Shown: in pieces, positions 19,801 through 29,714 of the stretch | Layout of the letters: every line of letters starts with the position of its first letter | Position numbering within the stretch: the first letter of the stretch is position 1 | Assembly: GCA_013416795.1 (NCBI GenBank) | Contig: RQSC01000869.1 | Span: 1-64,000 of the forward strand | DNA length: 64,000 nucleotides | Origin: Prasinococcaceae sp. CCMP 1430 | Lineage: Eukaryota; Prasinodermophyta; Palmophyllophyceae; Prasinococcales; Prasinococcaceae | Direction: 5' to 3' | The notes under the pieces: model-generated | The model's database searches: none | What the model saw: only the letters and a program-made list of their open reading frames with translations | What the model was told of the DNA's origin: nothing | Made by a program: the position numbers and the translations under genes

Positions 19801-22800
19801 CGCATCCCACTCCGTGCTCGGGTGCCTGAAGCAGTCGCACTTATTCGAGCAGTCCTCGCCGTACCACCCGAGCTCGCACTCACAGCTGCCGTCGTACTGA
19901 CATGTGCCGTGCTCGGAATCGCACCTGTCGCACGGGACGCTGCAGTTCCAGCCAGTGTATGCGTCGGCACCAGAAGACACGCCGTACATGAGCTGATGCA
20001 TGATCCAGATTTTGTAGTATGAAGGTTCGCGGTACGTGACCCATTGCATGAGCTCGGGTTCGTAGCCACCGCGAAGGTGTGTATTCAGCAGACTCTGGCG
20101 TTCGTTCAGATTATTCAAGGGCCAGCGCTCCTATCGAGCGGGCGGGGGAGCATGCGCACGGCAGGCGACGGGCGTTAGCACGCGGCGATTTGAGCATGCG
20201 CATCGTGCGCATGCTCGTGCGCATACTGTAGCGCAGCCTCGCCCGCGCGCGTGAGGGAACGCACCTCCTGCTCGATAGCTTGCCGCAATTGCAAAGCCCG
20301 GTATGTGAGCCTGCCGATCGCCAGCCGGGACTCGCGCACAAAGTGTGCCTTGACCACCGAGTCGCAATACCACGGTTGCAAACCTTTCTCATAGTTGTCT
20401 CCACACGAATCAAGCGAGCGCCCCCGCTCGGGGCCACCTTCGCCCAGTGGCCCCACAGAGAACTGCAGGGCCCCATCCAGCGCCCCCATGCAGCTCTCAT
20501 CACACAACTCCGTGTTGTTTATGCTTTGCGGGACTGTCTCCACATCACGCTGCAGCACGGCGATCGCTGCCAGCACGGACGCGTGCTCATCCTCCAATTT
20601 GAACCTCTGGTCCGGCTCGGGCATGGTATATCGGAAGAACGTTTCGTTTGGGCGCAGCGGCAAATGCGTGTCGGGTGTACGCGACTGGCACGCAGGGATG
20701 TGCAAGCAGTCCATCTCTTCTACTCGCACGTAGTCCTCGACGACTGCTGCAGTCATGTAGCGCGGGTGCACGTAGCGCCTGCGCAGCTCACCACGCACAG
20801 TATATTCGTGCTCGCCTCGCTCGAGGTAGAAGGGGTCTCGCGTGAGGCGCAGCGCCAGCGAGCCCTCTCGCAGTCTGCGCTGGCCAGTGCACACGCACGA
20901 GCCGTCGTACGCGCATGAGCCAAATTCGCACGGCTCGCATGGTGTCATGCAACGATATCCTGTCCAACCCTCGTGGCACACGCACTGCCCCGTCAGGGAA
21001 TCGCAGAGTCCTCGCTCAGAGCACGGCGCGCAAGGTATCTCGCATTTGAGGCCCGCCCACCCTTGCGAGTAAAAATCGTAGGAACCGCTCGGATGGCGGA
21101 AACGGTCGTTGCGTATGCTATCGCACACGCACGCGCCTCCGTATAGCGGAAGCGGATTGGGTGGCGCGTCAACGTCATCAGCCTCCACGCACACGCCACC
21201 TGTGACCTCGCCGTAACGTGCGTACGTGCGCAGAACTGCCGGGGACTGCCGAATGCGCTCGGACCGCCACACACGGTCGAAGCCAATGAAGTCGTCCGTT
21301 CTCTTGAGCTCCCACGTCTCTGAGTCCGCGTCGGTGTATTCCATCCCAAAGAGCCAGTTTCCGGTGCACTCGGTGCCGTTGAGCACGGGCGAGGCCCCGT
21401 TGTCGCAATTGGTGCCGTTGTACACCGTCCCGTTGCCGTAGATGCCACATGTGGCGTTAACCCACTCGCCGTTCTGGTTGCACGGATGCGCCACCGAGCA
21501 GTTGTGATACTCGGAGTGGTAGCTGCCCTTTTCGAAGCCCAGCTCGTAGAAGCTAGGGAAGGGCAGCTGCAAGCGCGTGCGCGCGTGCAGGCAAGCACAC
21601 GCGTGGGCGCAAGCGCAAAGCGCTTCCAGTCAGCGCGCTGGCGGGCGCAACCACGAGGCGCAAGACAGAGTGTGAGCACGCTCGACGCTCACCTGGCCAT
21701 CCTCGTTTCCCTCCCATGGGCCCTGCCACACATAGCCGTAGTCGCACAGGCACGCGCCGTCCCCCTGACACACACCGTGGACGCACGGTTCGCACGCCGT
21801 CGAGCAGTTGAGCGCGCCCCCTGAGTCCAGGCCCGTCCAACCGCTGTCACAAACGATGTACGCCTGCGTCGATACGCCCTCCTTGGGGGGCTCGCATCGC
21901 CCGTGGAGGACGTCATACGAATTGGGGCACTCGTGCTCACACATGTCGCCTGTCCACATGTAGTCGCACTCGCACGCCGCGGTGCTCCCCTGCAGCCCCT
22001 CGCCAGGCGCCACCGCAGTGTCGTTGACCGTCCCGCGCGAGGGCCCCTGCTCCGGGCCGCACTCCACCATGCAGTCGCTGCCCGCGTAGCCCGGATTGCA
22101 CGCGCACTCGCCGTCACTCGCACACGTACCATTGCCGCACGGCATGCACGGCAAGGAGCACTGCTCGCCTGCGAACCCAAGCCCGCCCTTGGCGTTCTCC
22201 CTGGATTTATCACAGACGCATATCGGTTGATTGGTGGCTCCGTCCAGGTGGCACTCGCCGTTGCTCGAGCAGGCACCGCACTCGACGTCGCAGTACGGCC
22301 CCGTCCAGCCGCTGTCACACACGCAATACGCCATTGTGTCGTTGTTATCGGAAAGCAGCCCGAAGAGGTCCGTCACATTCATGAGGCCAGTGGCCGTCAC
22401 TCCGGCACCGTGTACGTACGGCAGCGAGTCGAACTCGGTGATGTTGACGGTCGAGTTCACATACGTCAATATGCCCTGGGCGCTGCACTCCTTGTCGCAC
22501 TTGGAGCCTGCCCAGCCGGGCTGGCACGTGCACGAGCCATCCTCCGGGTGGCAAGCGCCGTGCACACACTCCACGCAGGGTTCCGTGCAGTTGGATCCCG
22601 CCCAGCCTACACCACTGATGCTGTTAGGCGCGGCCATATCACAAACACAGACGCCCCCGCCCCTTTCTAGTACGTGCGAGGCGTACTTGAGCATTGCCTC
22701 GACCTCCTGCGCCACGGAAGTAGCCGCCGCATCGCGTTCAAACAGCAGCGCCCCCACGGCATCATCGGCTCCAGTGATGAGTGCACGCACGAGCGCGTCA

Positions 22801-25050
22801 TTGGTTGCGTTTAGCAGCGCCTCTGACGTAGGTACGACGAACGGCCAGCGAAAGCGCTTGAAGTCACCCTCTGCCCACGAGTGTGTCGGCGGCACCGCCC
22901 GCGGCAGCACCGGGTCGTCGTCAAGCGCAGCATCGAGCGAATCGTCCGGCATGTAGGCCATCTCGTCGGCGGGCTCATCGGCAGGCTCGTCTGCAGGTGC
23001 AGGCACGACAGACACTTCGGAGGGGTCGCCGACTACCCATGACCATGGTACTCCAGCCTGACCAAGGCAGCGATACATCGCCTCGTTGGCAGGGAGACGT
23101 ACGTAGTACTGCTCGAAAACAGCCGCCATCGCTCTGCTGCCATCCACGCCGCCTGGCCCGAACAGCTCGAGCGCACGCGGCGAAGCGTCCGCAGTGCTCA
23201 CGAAAGCGTCGTCCGAAGCCAGGCACGCCATCGCCCGCGCGAGCAGTGCTCGCTCGGATATGCGCTCCGTGGGCGGCGGCGCGCATGCTGAATGTTCGAT
23301 TGCACATAGCGGGCACTCAAATTCGCAGCCCGTGCCAACATATCCGCTGTCGCATTCACAGACTGCCCGCTCTTCTCCAGGAATGGTGAAGTTGTCAAGC
23401 AGACACCTGCCATTGGCATACGGCGGGCAGGGGCATTGCAGGCTGCACGTGGATCCCATGTAGCCCGCGTCGCACTTGCACACCGTGGCGCGCGCGCCGT
23501 CCGCGTCTGCGCTGAGCACACATATCGAGTGAGCGAAGTCGCACGCAGGGCATGCAAACTCGCACTTTCCCCCCGCCCAGCCCTCGTAGCATGCGCACTC
23601 GCCTCCATTGACGTATCCATGGTTGGAGCAAGCAACAGTGCAGTTCTCGCCTGAATACAGGGCATTGCACTCACACTTCAGCGCCGGCGTATGCGCAGTG
23701 CCTTCAGGCGCGAAAGCATCGCCGCGTGAGCCAGCGCGGTGTTAGGGGTGCACGGGTGAGTAGGGCCGCCCGCGCTCGCGTCTCCTCCCCGAGTAGTGGA
23801 GCGCGCAACTCACCTTCATCGGCTTCCTCGATCACTTTGTCCTGCGAGGGTACCAGCGCGCCATTGCCAGCGCACGGAGGTATCTCGCACAGGTCTCCCT
23901 CGTAGCCCGTGTCGCAGTCGCACCTGCTGCCATTCGCGGCCGCGACGCCGTGCCCCGAGCACACCGCAGGCAGCGGCACGGTGAAGTCCGCACCAACGCG
24001 CTCGATGGCATCGACATGCACTTCGACCGTGGCCTCGGTCGAGGCACCGGACATGTCATCCACGCGCACCAGCACCACGCGCGTGACGTTTGAGGTGGGC
24101 GCATACGCCCCGTTGCGATAGCGGAGCGTGCGCAGCACGCGCAGGTAATTGTGTAGGTGGTCGGGTCCGCGCATCACGACGTGTGTGCCGTTGCCGGCGT
24201 CTACGGAGATGGACGTGTCCAGGGCGCTTACCGAGAGTGTCTCTGCAGCACCATCCGGCGCCTCCACGATGCTTGCGCTGGCGCTCATGAGCAGCTTGTC
24301 ATCCGCGTCGGTCAGGGTGGCGTCATGATGCACCAGGGACACGGAGAGCTTGCGCTCTGCCTCGGAGAGCCGCACAGAGTACGATGTGCCGGGGAGGTCG
24401 GGCCCGTTGATATCGAGCAGTGGCGGGTCGTTGACAGCTACGAGCGTGACGACGGCGACAGCCGGCAGGCTCATCGCTCCCGAGGCGTCGCGCACGCGCG
24501 TGACCACCACGCGTGGCGCCAGGTCGGGCGCGCGCCCGATGTGGCGGTAGCGGACAGATCCCAGCGCCTCCTCGAACGCCTCCGCGGACGCCGTGAACAC
24601 GCCGCCGGTCGCCGCGAGGGCGGCAGCAGGCGCATCAGGATCGCTGCGCGGCGTAAGGACAAGCGTGTGCGTGTCCGCGTCGTAGCTTGCCTCTATGAAG
24701 TCCTGCACGAGCGACGGCGGGTCATGCAGCACGAGCTCCTCGTCGCGGCCATCGCGTGCGTTGGTGACTGTGACAGTGGCGCCCGCAAGCGCGGCACCGT
24801 ACCCCACGACGCCGCTCGGCGCGACCGACGGCGCGGCGCCGCACACAGCGGCGCCGACAGAGTCGCCCTCTGCGAACTCGACCGCCATCGTTGGAGCGCC
24901 CGGATTGGACGGGTCGAGCAGCACCGCGGGCGCATCGTTGGCCAGCTCTACCTCCTGCGGGTCCGCGCCGCGTGCAAGCGCGGCGAGCGTGACGAGCAGC
25001 AGAGCGAGCGGCGGCGCGCGCGCGGCGCGCATGCCCATAATACGCGCCAT
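16882..25050 (-). CDS. Giant secreted protein: cadherin-like domains, EGF-like array, DUF4215-like end
   Basis: Four exons on the minus strand (25050-23814, 23701-21693, 21566-20265, 20130-16882) join in frame through GT-AG introns of 112, 126 and 134 nt to give 2598 residues. It opens with a signal peptide (about 1-28, MRAARAPPLALLLVTLAALA). Residues about 30-365 form two cadherin-like modules, with VRYRHIGRAPDLAPRVVV and VAVNDPPLLDING. About 20 EGF- or laminin/tenascin-type EGF modules follow (for example HGTCQYDGSCECELGWYGED), interrupted by Cys-poor globular regions. The end holds a Myxococcus-type cysteine-rich repeat (EGYEECDSGVGGDGSQLDEG, then CSDDCTIVPGYECS). I see no transmembrane segment or GPI signal, so it is probably secreted. 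Mastigoneme and cell-surface proteins of algae have similar make-up; this role, and any contact with the adjacent polycystin, is inference. Confidence 0.8.
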
Positions 25051-25572
25051 GGATCCCTACTTCCCGCCCTCGCCACCCCTTTCACCCCTTTCACCCCTGT
25101 CGCGTGCTCCCCCGCCGCGGCATCTCACACCCGCTTCGGAAGCAGTGCTCGCCGCTCAGACGCGCACACGTGCGGGCGAGCGGCAAAAGCGCGCGGGCGC
25201 GCGCGGGCGCGGGCAGCAGCAAGGGGAGGGGGTTGAAGAGGGATGGACTGCAGGGGGGTGGGGCGGCGCAGCCCCCCCTGTGGCGTGGCGGGCGCCGCGG
25301 CCCCCGTTGTGGCGCGGCGGGCGGCGCAGCGGCAGCCCTGTGCCTGCCGTGATGAGCGAGAGACCGAGTTGCCTCCGTCAGCCAGTTCAAAAAAAAGTCG
25401 CCGAAAATGGGATGGAGAGAAAAACACTGTGGCAGAACTTAAAGTACTGAACTCTGTGCTCACCTAGCACTACTTGTCGGTGCATATGCACCCGCCACCA
25501 CGACTGCGAGCGCCACCTCTTGTTGGGCACGTGGCTGCTGTCGATACCACTGTCGCATTCTAGAACGACGCA
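25051..25572. promoter_or_regulatory. Promoter region of the EGF protein gene
   Basis: No gene is supported here. Next to the EGF start codon is a short direct repeat of CCCCTTTCA (about 25075-25099). A hairpin-capable element lies at 25251-25280: CAGGGGGG pairs with CCCCCCTG around a 14-nt centre. The right end is AT-richer and should hold the 3' UTR of the sulfotransferase-like gene. Confidence 0.4.
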
Positions 25573-26907
25573 TCAGCGCCACACATTGCCCGCTTTCTCC
25601 ATGGGCTTGTGTGTCCTCGTGCGATTTGGGTCTCTCTTGGCACGCTCGGGTGGCCGCGGCACGCCCCTGGTAACGCACCCGGAGCGGAAGCGCACGCCCA
25701 CCAGGCCCTCGTTGCCGCCGTCCCATATGCACACCTTGTGGAGGCGCGCGGCGGGAACGATCGCATCGATATAGGCGGTGTGCAGCTCAAACTTTGCAGC
25801 GAGCCGCTCGAAGCGACGGTCAGGTCCGAGCTCCAGCTCGTCGCGGTCGCAAGCGGCGCTGATGGTCTCCCACGCCTCGGCGGCGTCGCCGGCGGCCATC
25901 ATGCACTCCCCCAAATTGAACCAAGAGTGCGCCTTCGCGGCGTACTGCGGCTTGCAGATGGGAGTCCCACCATGGCCGTGGCCGTCGCGCGCCTGGCTCC
26001 AAGCGACGCCCTCGCGCAGCGATTCCATGATGCGCATCTGAGGCCCAGCGAGCGCCAAGACGTCGCTCGCGAAATAGCCCCAAGGCGAGTCCGACACGTG
26101 CTGCGTGCCGCTACGCAGCGCCCTCCAAAGGCCACGCGCGGTGGCAGGGGCCATGGTGGACGCGCGGCAGTCTCGCTCGCCCGTGTTGACCACTTTTTGC
26201 TTGGCACACGCGTCCATGTCGCGAAAGCCGTACTTTGTGATCTGCAGCAAGTCGTACAAGCCTCTTTCGGTAATGGCGTGGAACTTGTTGCGCAGGAGGC
26301 CGAAGTGCGCTCCTGCAGCGGCTTCGGTGAGTGAGAACCATACTCCGTGCGTGCCAGTAGTTCCCTGCCCGAGGTTGATGATCACGTCGCCGTCCGTGAC
26401 GGGGGGCAGCAGGGCCGTCTCATTGCCGAGGGAGGGAGACGTGGGCGAGGTGCCTGTCGCAGGGTCAGGTGGAGGCAGCCCCAGCGTCTCAACGCCGGTG
26501 ATCGCTGCCACCTTGGCGCGCATGGCTTCGAAGCCGGTGCCATCGGATAGCAAGCCACTCGAGCAGTTGCTGTCCTCAGGCAGGTCTCTTCTCCACCTGC
26601 CACTCTCGTGGCCCCAGTCCCAAAGCGGGTTGGCGCCCGCATCTGCCACAGCGGCTGCGTCCCAGAGGCGCACGGCCTCGCGCTTGGGCTCCTTGCAATT
26701 TCGGGGCAGTGGACCCAGCGGCGCAGGAACGTCCGATCCGCCGACCTCGCCGGGCGTGGCTGCGGTGGTCGCGGACATGACCGCCAGAGCAAAGTGCTGG
26801 CCCAGGAGGAGCACCAGCAGCAGGAGGGGCGCGCCCCCCCCCTTCGCCGTCGCGGTTCGCGCGCTCGGCCTCACATTCGCGCCGCGCTGTCCGCCCTCCG
26901 CCCGCAT
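25573..26907 (-). CDS. Sulfotransferase-like type II membrane protein
   Basis: A single-exon gene of 444 residues. A hydrophobic segment at about residues 26-43 (APLLLLVLLLGQHFALAV) follows a short basic N-terminus, as in type II Golgi enzymes. The body has the two sulfotransferase landmarks: VIINLGQGTTGTHGV, which fits the 5'-phosphosulfate-binding loop, and SDSPWGYFASDVLALAG followed by RIMESLREGVAWSQARDG, which fits the conserved D-x-P...R-x-P..W..S segment near the 3'-phosphate site. Overall similarity is weak, so the transferred group, acceptor and activity remain unknown. Glycan sulfation would suit a Golgi protein next to a secreted glycoprotein gene. The start is the ATG at 26907; the open frame continues 10 codons upstream without an ATG. 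Confidence 0.5.
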   Translation of the reverse strand: MRAEGGQRGANVRPSARTATAKGGGAPLLLLVLLLGQHFALAVMSATTAATPGEVGGSDVPAPLGPLPRNCKEPKREAVRLWDAAAVADAGANPLWDWGHESGRWRRDLPEDSNCSSGLLSDGTGFEAMRAKVAAITGVETLGLPPPDPATGTSPTSPSLGNETALLPPVTDGDVIINLGQGTTGTHGVWFSLTEAAAGAHFGLLRNKFHAITERGLYDLLQITKYGFRDMDACAKQKVVNTGERDCRASTMAPATARGLWRALRSGTQHVSDSPWGYFASDVLALAGPQMRIMESLREGVAWSQARDGHGHGGTPICKPQYAAKAHSWFNLGECMMAAGDAAEAWETISAACDRDELELGPDRRFERLAAKFELHTAYIDAIVPAARLHKVCIWDGGNEGLVGVRFRSGCVTRGVPRPPERAKRDPNRTRTHKPMEKAGNVWR

Positions 26908-27774
26908 GGCTCCCCTCGCCGCCTCCGCGCCCCCCACCCGCCGTGTGGGTGCACGCGCGCGCGCCCGCGGCCCCTTTCCGCTTCCACCCTCCCTCCCCGC
27001 GACGCGCGCGCTGTGGGCCGGGGGTGTTAGCGCGCCGCGCCGCCGCCGCGCCCGATGAACGGGCGCGCGCTGTCAACCGCGCGACCATCGGCAGCTGCGA
27101 ACCGAAGAGCGCCACTCCCGGCCGTCGAAACGGGGCGGGCGGCGCGCCAAACCCAGTCAATCGCCTGGTCAAACGACGCCACCGCTCCCGGACGGGGCGA
27201 ACGACGCGCGGATTCTCCCGGGTGTCGCCGAGGGTTCAAATGAACCCTGATAATAATAACCTAAATCCTAACCTAAATCCAGCGCTTGCGTTTGGTCCGC
27301 CCGTCTGCGCGCCGGCCGCGCGGCGCACCGGCGGGCCGATCGTCGATCGAATCGAGGGCGCCCGCGCGGCGACGCGCGGCGACGCCGCGGCCGAACCGGA
27401 TCGAATCCTGGCTCACGAGGGGGCGCGGCGGCGGCGGGCGGGCGCCGGGGCGGAGCGGGCACTTTTGTCCGATCGGGGAGCGGTCGGGTGCGTTGCGTTC
27501 CCCGACCGGCCAGGCGACCGACGGACGGGGCGAGGGGGAGGCGCCGAGGGGCACAGACAGAGTGGCCGGCGCGGCGAGTGCGCGGCGGGTGCGCCGGGCG
27601 GCGCGGATAGGCCATGCGGTCTCGGATGGCTGTCAGGACGGTGGTGGCGGCGGCGGTTTGCAGCCTGCACCATAGTCGCAGCTGCAGCGAACGCTGCTGC
27701 TGCGGGAATTTCGCGCGCACTGTTGCGCAGGTGGGTGGGGACCGATCGGTGGGTGGGGCGAGGGCGCTTCGGCG
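26908..27774. promoter_or_regulatory. Divergent promoter, sulfotransferase-like / SEP-UBX
   Basis: This 867-bp interval separates two divergent genes. At its centre is an AT-rich island with the telomere-like series AACCTAAATCCTAACC then TAAATCC (27258-27280), next to the perfect palindrome GGGTTCA-AA-TGAACCC at 27229-27244. Outside the island it is extremely GC-rich with open frames on both strands that I regard as chance. The telomere-like words may be telo-box promoter elements; they are too few to be an internal telomere array. Confidence 0.4.
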
Positions 27775-29484
27775 ATGGCGTCGTCGTCCGAGCGCGAGCG
27801 CGCCGCGCGTGCCGCGCGCGACGCGTTTGGCAAGCTCGATCGGCTGCGCGCTGCGGTCGCGCGGGGGCGGTTTAATCCGCGCTCTGAGCCCACCGACGCC
27901 ATCATCGACCGCAAGCTGCTCGCAAACCTGCGCAGGGACCCGCCGGGCAAGCCAGACGCCGTGGGTCAGGCCGCGCTGGACAAGGCCAAAGGTGGTAGGC
28001 CCACAGACAGCCACGGCCAGAGCAGTGGCGACAGCGGCAGCAGCGCCAGCGGCAGCGGCAGCGGCAGCCCGACCGACGACTTCGGTGCCAAGCTGGTGTC
28101 GCGCCTCGCTGCGCTCGAGCGCGCGCACGCGTCGCTCAGTGCCGAGTGCGAGGCGTTGCGTGTGGACAATGCCGCACTGCGGCGCAGACTGTCGTCGTCG
28201 GGCAGCACAGGTGATGCTGAGGGGCCGGGAGGGCCACCCGCGCCGCGCGGCTCGACGTGTCAGGGTGGCGACGCGGTGTTCTGGCACGCAGAGGCCCAGG
28301 CCGCCAAGCACACAGTCGCGGAGATGCAGCGCTTCCTGGCAGACTACGGCATGCGATGGGTAGGTGGTGGGGGTGGCGTGTCTGACCAGATCAAGAGTGC
28401 CGGCAAGGCGGAGGGACCCGAGGTCAGCGGGGCGAAGGATCCATTGGTGGCCGCCGCGCTCGCGCGCGCGCCGGCCGATGGCGGTGGGGGTGGCAGCAGC
28501 AGCGTGGACACACGTGGGTACACGCGCTGCCCCCTGGACATGGGTAAGCTCGCCGCCAGCGTGAGCGAGCTGAACGCCATGGTGGGTGAAGGGAAAGCAG
28601 AGGTGGGTGCAGGTGGTCGCCCCGGCGAGGCGCGCTTGCGCGAGGGCGAGACTCTGGTGCTGTGCGTGTACGCCGACGGCTTCTCGCTGGGCGCCGGGCG
28701 GCTGCGCCCCTGGCACGAGAAGGCCACGCGCGCATTCATGCGCGACATGCTCGACGGGTACTTCCCCTACGAGCTGAAGGACTCCCATCCAGATGGCGTC
28801 GCCTTCAAATTGGTAGATAGTAGCGACATGGCCTTCGCGGATGCCGCCAAGGCCGCCAAGGACGTCGCAGCCAAGCGCGGGAACGTGCGCGGGCTGGCGA
28901 GCCTCGAGGAAGCGCCCGTGCAGCTGGGACGCACGCAGTACCTCAGCAAGCTCCCCGAGGCGGTCATTCGCAACGGCAAGGTGGTTAACGTGCGCGCTGA
29001 GGTCGCCGCACTCATGGGGAAGGGTGACGGCGCCAAGGTGGTGGCAGACGGCGCGGGCGCAGGCGCGGGCGGCAGCGGTAGCGGTAGCGGTGCCAGTGCC
29101 AGGAGCGGGGCTTGGCGGAGCGGTGGCGATGAGGGCCGCGACAGGAGCGGGGGCTCAGTGGTCATCCCCACGCCGCTTTCGCGCGTGCCACCCGCTGACC
29201 GCAAGAGCGTCGCCACGCTCAACGTGCGCGGTGAGGACGGCGCCGAGCGCTACGTGCTAGTGTTGTCGCCCACCGATACGGTGGGTGATTTGCGGCGCTA
29301 CCTGGACGAACACCGCTCACGCACCAAGGCTGCGCATAGGGCAGGCGCGTACGAGATCCGCAGCGCTTTCCCCGCACGCGCGTACGAGCACGCCGCCGAA
29401 ACCCTTGCGGATGCGGGGCTTGTCCCCAGCGCGGCGCTCTTCCTGAAGGCGAAGGACGACGAGTGGGCCAACCCGCTGCTATGA
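27775..29484 (+). CDS. SEP- and UBX-domain protein (p97/Cdc48 cofactor), UBXN11-like
   Basis: A single-exon gene of 569 residues. The N-terminal third is charged and Ser/Gly-rich, with a coiled coil near 105-142 (RLAALERAHASLSAECEALR). The short motif EMQRFLADYGMRWVG precedes the SEP domain. The SEP domain (about 291-352) reads TLVLCVYADGFSLGAGRLRP and FMRDMLDGYFPYELKD. The UBX domain closes the protein (about 478-565: VATLNVRGEDGAERYVLVLS). SEP-UBX proteins bind the AAA ATPase p97/Cdc48 through UBX. The coiled coil plus DYGMRW layout is closer to UBXN11 than to p47, which has an N-terminal UBA domain that is not seen here. Which process it serves is not shown by the sequence. It is divergent from the sulfotransferase-like gene and converges on IFT54. 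Confidence 0.75.
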   Translation: MASSSERERAARAARDAFGKLDRLRAAVARGRFNPRSEPTDAIIDRKLLANLRRDPPGKPDAVGQAALDKAKGGRPTDSHGQSSGDSGSSASGSGSGSPTDDFGAKLVSRLAALERAHASLSAECEALRVDNAALRRRLSSSGSTGDAEGPGGPPAPRGSTCQGGDAVFWHAEAQAAKHTVAEMQRFLADYGMRWVGGGGGVSDQIKSAGKAEGPEVSGAKDPLVAAALARAPADGGGGGSSSVDTRGYTRCPLDMGKLAASVSELNAMVGEGKAEVGAGGRPGEARLREGETLVLCVYADGFSLGAGRLRPWHEKATRAFMRDMLDGYFPYELKDSHPDGVAFKLVDSSDMAFADAAKAAKDVAAKRGNVRGLASLEEAPVQLGRTQYLSKLPEAVIRNGKVVNVRAEVAALMGKGDGAKVVADGAGAGAGGSGSGSGASARSGAWRSGGDEGRDRSGGSVVIPTPLSRVPPADRKSVATLNVRGEDGAERYVLVLSPTDTVGDLRRYLDEHRSRTKAAHRAGAYEIRSAFPARAYEHAAETLADAGLVPSAALFLKAKDDEWANPLL

Positions 29485-29714
29485 GCTTGCGCGAAGGCGC
29501 CAGCCGGCGCCGTATTCCTGTACACACACATTTTGAGTATCAGGGCAAGCGGCGCGCGCTCGCTCCTTCGTCCGCGGTGTGCCGAGAGGAGAGACGTAGA
29601 TTGTTGTGTGTGTTACGAGACTGCTGTGTGTGCATTCATGAGCACGCGCAGACCTGGGATACCGTTCGCACCTTGCAGGAGCACCAGCTCCCGAGGGAGC
29701 GCCAATGGATTCGT

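Noticed and set aside
24157..25236. 359-codon plus-strand open frame over the cadherin-like exon
   Set aside because: The minus strand has a signal peptide, cadherin-like motifs and consistent splicing; the plus frame has none.
27229..27244. GGTTCAAAT as an RNA polymerase III B box
   Set aside because: It does not fit the GGTTCRANNCC consensus at the last positions and no A box or cloverleaf is present; a palindrome explains it better.
27258..27280. Interstitial telomere
   Set aside because: Only a few imperfect units (CCTAAATC, CCTAACC) and similar words recur in other promoters, so promoter elements are more likely.
27268..28788. 506-codon open frame antisense to the SEP-UBX gene
   Set aside because: It is the shadow of the well-supported SEP-UBX coding sequence and has no recognisable protein features.
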